Source: Bacteroidota bacterium (GTDB lineage Bacteria > Zhuqueibacterota > JdFR-76 > DREG01). Taken from it: a stretch of DNA of 8,226 nt. The position numbers and the translations under genes are program-made. Of the stretch, positions 6,297-8,226 are shown one piece after another (positions within the stretch are counted from its first letter, which is position 1; the number at the start of each line of letters is the position of its first letter). The notes under the pieces are model-generated. The model saw only the letters and a list, made by a program, of their open reading frames with translations, did no database searches and was not told where the DNA came from. The stretch is from assembly GCA_030624545.1 (NCBI GenBank), contig JAUXJX010000063.1:1-8226 (forward strand), read 5' to 3'.

Positions 6297-8225
6297 CTAC
6301 TCCAATTTGCGAATCGTGCTGTTCTGATATTTCAACATGGTAAGATTCGTATTCATTCTTGTGTTTTCGCTAAATTGATAGCGTGCTACCAGGCCCTGGA
6401 AGGCAGAGATACTGTTCAGCTTATCCAGCAGATCCCGTCGTGTTTGATCACTCAATTTAATACCGCTTAACAGGAAGTTCATAGAATCAAATCCGGCGAT
6501 TTCCAGCTTTCCCGGTGATACTCCCATCTTTGCGCGGAACCGGTCTCTAAATCTCTGAAAGGTATCGCTGTTTTCATCCAGAAAGTAATCAGTAGAAAAG
6601 ACAGCTCCTTGAACGTACGGATCGTTGTCTATTAATACATCTTCATCATTCCAGTAATTTCCACCAATCAGCTGCGCCTGAATATTGTAAAGGGCCAATT
6701 GAGGCGCAACGTACCGTATATGCTCGGTGTAGACCGGCAGGAATATACCGTCGATTGACGTGACCGCCGTAGCTGTGGAATCAGCAAGCTCGATGTTTTC
6801 CTCCTCCTTCTTGCTCCTCATCTCATTAATTACCTCAGCAACTGAATCAATCTCACTTCTGGTCAAAAAAGGCATCTCTTGCAGGATGGAATCCCTAAGC
6901 ATTTTTCTCAGACCAAGCGTGCGGAAACGACTGATTTGTTCTCGGACGTCCGTTGCACCTTCGTAATACCAGGTCTCTGCAACAATGCTGCCATTCAATT
7001 GATCGATTTTCTGGGCGAATCCGTCGGTTATGTCTCTGCCATATTTGTCTGCAGGGGCAAGGATCGCAAAAGAGCGAAGATTCAATTGGCTGATAGCGTA
7101 TTCGGCTATTTTTTGACCTTTTGCGGTTACATCCGGGTTCATCTGAAATATGTTGATGCCCACCTGGGTTAGTCCCGTCTCGATCGCAGTTGGCGCAATT
7201 ACCGGTGTTTGAGAGGATTCAGCCAGTGCGCCGACTATAGCAGTCTTATCACTTTCGATCTCGCCAATAATAGCGACGGTATTCTCTTTGCCAATGAGTT
7301 CTCGCGCGGCGGTAATCGCGGTTAAGGATTCACCTTGAGAGTCACGAACCACCGCCTTTACACCAAGCTCTCGCGCTACCGGGTTTTCTTCCAGCGCAAA
7401 TTGGAGCCCTCTCAGCAGGGCCTTTGCTTCTTCTTCGAAAAAGCCTGTAAGGGGCAGAATGACACCTATTTTGAGGGGCTCAGAGGAGAGGTTCGTAATC
7501 GTGCTAATGTATTTTCGGACTTCATCCCTGTAGGATTCGCTAAGAGATTCTGCTAAGAGCCTTTGCAAGACTGCCTGAGCGTGATCTCGATTGCCGCGGA
7601 GATGTTCGCCTACCGCATCGAACAGGGCGAATAATTGTTGACTGGGAGAAGTTTGAAAGCGATCCCTCAGATATTGAACCTGTTGGGCTTCAAGGTGGCC
7701 TAGAAGCAGAGCCGGCAAACGAACCACAGCAAGATCTCGTAATCTCGGATCAGAAGCTGTTTCCAGTACTGTAAACAGCTTTTCCCCAGAAGCATAATAT
7801 TGACCTTGCTTAAAGGAGATGGCCGCCAGCAGGTATATGGAATCGTCAACATAGTCGCTTTGAGGGTAAGAATTAATCAAGGAATGCAGCCTTCTTTGTG
7901 CATCCGGGAGCTTGCCCTGAAAATAATGCGCACGCGCCAGGAGATAGAGAATTCCCGTTATCCTGTGGTTGGTGGGATAGATTTCCAGAAGACTTTCGAG
8001 TTGACCTTCAACCAGTTCATAGCGAGCTGATAGGTACTGGTCCAAAGCCTTCTGGAAGACATTTTCGACCTCCTGTCTAAATACGATTTTTTCCTGGAGC
8101 TCTTGGCGATCGTGTGGTGTTTCAGCAAGCGCTTGAGCTGAACAAAACGCGGCACAGCTTAAGACTAAAACAAGGCAACGGAACTTCAAAAAATTTCTTC
8201 CATGCTGCAGAGGTCGATCAAACAT
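6297..8225 (-). CDS. Secreted TPR and periplasmic-binding-fold protein, LpoA-like penicillin-binding-protein activator family
   Basis: This predicted periplasmic protein of 642 residues has a signal peptide at about 1-34 (basic n-region ending KFR, core LVLVLSCAAFCSA, likely cut after ALA). Residues about 50-160 hold three TPR-like helix pairs (ALDQYLSARYELVEGQLESLLEIYP, ILYLLARAHYFQGKLPDAQ, DDSIYLLAAISFKQGQY), followed by more helices to about 240. A type I periplasmic-binding fold of the branched-chain amino acid receptor class covers about 250-635: PLKIGVILPLTGFFEEEAKALLRGLQFA, TVAIIGEIESDKTAIVGALAESSQTPVIAP, FAILAPADKYGRDITDGFAQ, DGIFLPVYTEHIRYVAPQL. TPR plus this fold is the architecture of LpoA, which activates peptidoglycan synthases, but the partner and any ligand are unknown here. 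No standard lipobox is seen, unlike E. coli LpoA. An extra charged helical stretch lies at about 436-488. The ATG is one base from the window edge, so the ribosome site is unseen; the next Met is near 362, so this start is likely. No ABC permease genes follow, which argues against a plain transport receptor. Confidence 0.85.
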   Translation of the reverse strand: MFDRPLQHGRNFLKFRCLVLVLSCAAFCSAQALAETPHDRQELQEKIVFRQEVENVFQKALDQYLSARYELVEGQLESLLEIYPTNHRITGILYLLARAHYFQGKLPDAQRRLHSLINSYPQSDYVDDSIYLLAAISFKQGQYYASGEKLFTVLETASDPRLRDLAVVRLPALLLGHLEAQQVQYLRDRFQTSPSQQLFALFDAVGEHLRGNRDHAQAVLQRLLAESLSESYRDEVRKYISTITNLSSEPLKIGVILPLTGFFEEEAKALLRGLQFALEENPVARELGVKAVVRDSQGESLTAITAARELIGKENTVAIIGEIESDKTAIVGALAESSQTPVIAPTAIETGLTQVGINIFQMNPDVTAKGQKIAEYAISQLNLRSFAILAPADKYGRDITDGFAQKIDQLNGSIVAETWYYEGATDVREQISRFRTLGLRKMLRDSILQEMPFLTRSEIDSVAEVINEMRSKKEEENIELADSTATAVTSIDGIFLPVYTEHIRYVAPQLALYNIQAQLIGGNYWNDEDVLIDNDPYVQGAVFSTDYFLDENSDTFQRFRDRFRAKMGVSPGKLEIAGFDSMNFLLSGIKLSDQTRRDLLDKLNSISAFQGLVARYQFSENTRMNTNLTMLKYQNSTIRKLE

Positions 8226-8226
8226 A

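Overview
The window carries four genes, all on the minus strand and read from right to left. They encode cell-envelope functions of a diderm (Gram-negative-type) bacterium: a periplasmic-binding-fold protein resembling penicillin-binding-protein activators, undecaprenyl diphosphate synthase (uppS), a very large TamB/AsmA-like protein, and the N-terminal part of the outer-membrane assembly protein BamA, which runs off the left edge. Base composition is moderate in GC and looks uniform. I see no phage, transposon, CRISPR, tRNA or rRNA signal.

Layout in transcription order: 8225-6297 is a secreted 642-residue protein with TPR-like helices followed by a type I periplasmic-binding fold. A 253-nt gap follows, holding a good sigma70-type promoter (6105-6077). 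Next is uppS (6043-5282), then a 160-nt gap with no clear signal, then tamB (5121-910), then a 23-nt gap with a GGAGG ribosome site, then bamA (886 to beyond position 1). uppS, tamB and bamA are plausibly one operon driven by the promoter before uppS.

The genes fit one theme. UppS makes the C55 lipid carrier for peptidoglycan and O-antigen. The LpoA-like protein may link the envelope to peptidoglycan synthases, though this is inference from fold only. BamA inserts outer-membrane proteins. TamB bridges inner and outer membrane and has been implicated in lipid transport or barrel-protein assembly. The TamB-BamA neighbourhood is the most informative point: the Omp85 protein beside tamB has at least three POTRA domains plus the start of a fourth, so it is a BamA and not a three-POTRA TamA.

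Lineage: diderm, probably not a proteobacterium given the gene order (no cdsA after uppS) and the TPR plus binding-fold architecture. A Fibrobacteres-Chlorobi-Bacteroidetes-like or neighbouring uncultured phylum is my guess, at low confidence. I found no convincing new system here. It is a coherent housekeeping envelope cluster with a few unusual details.
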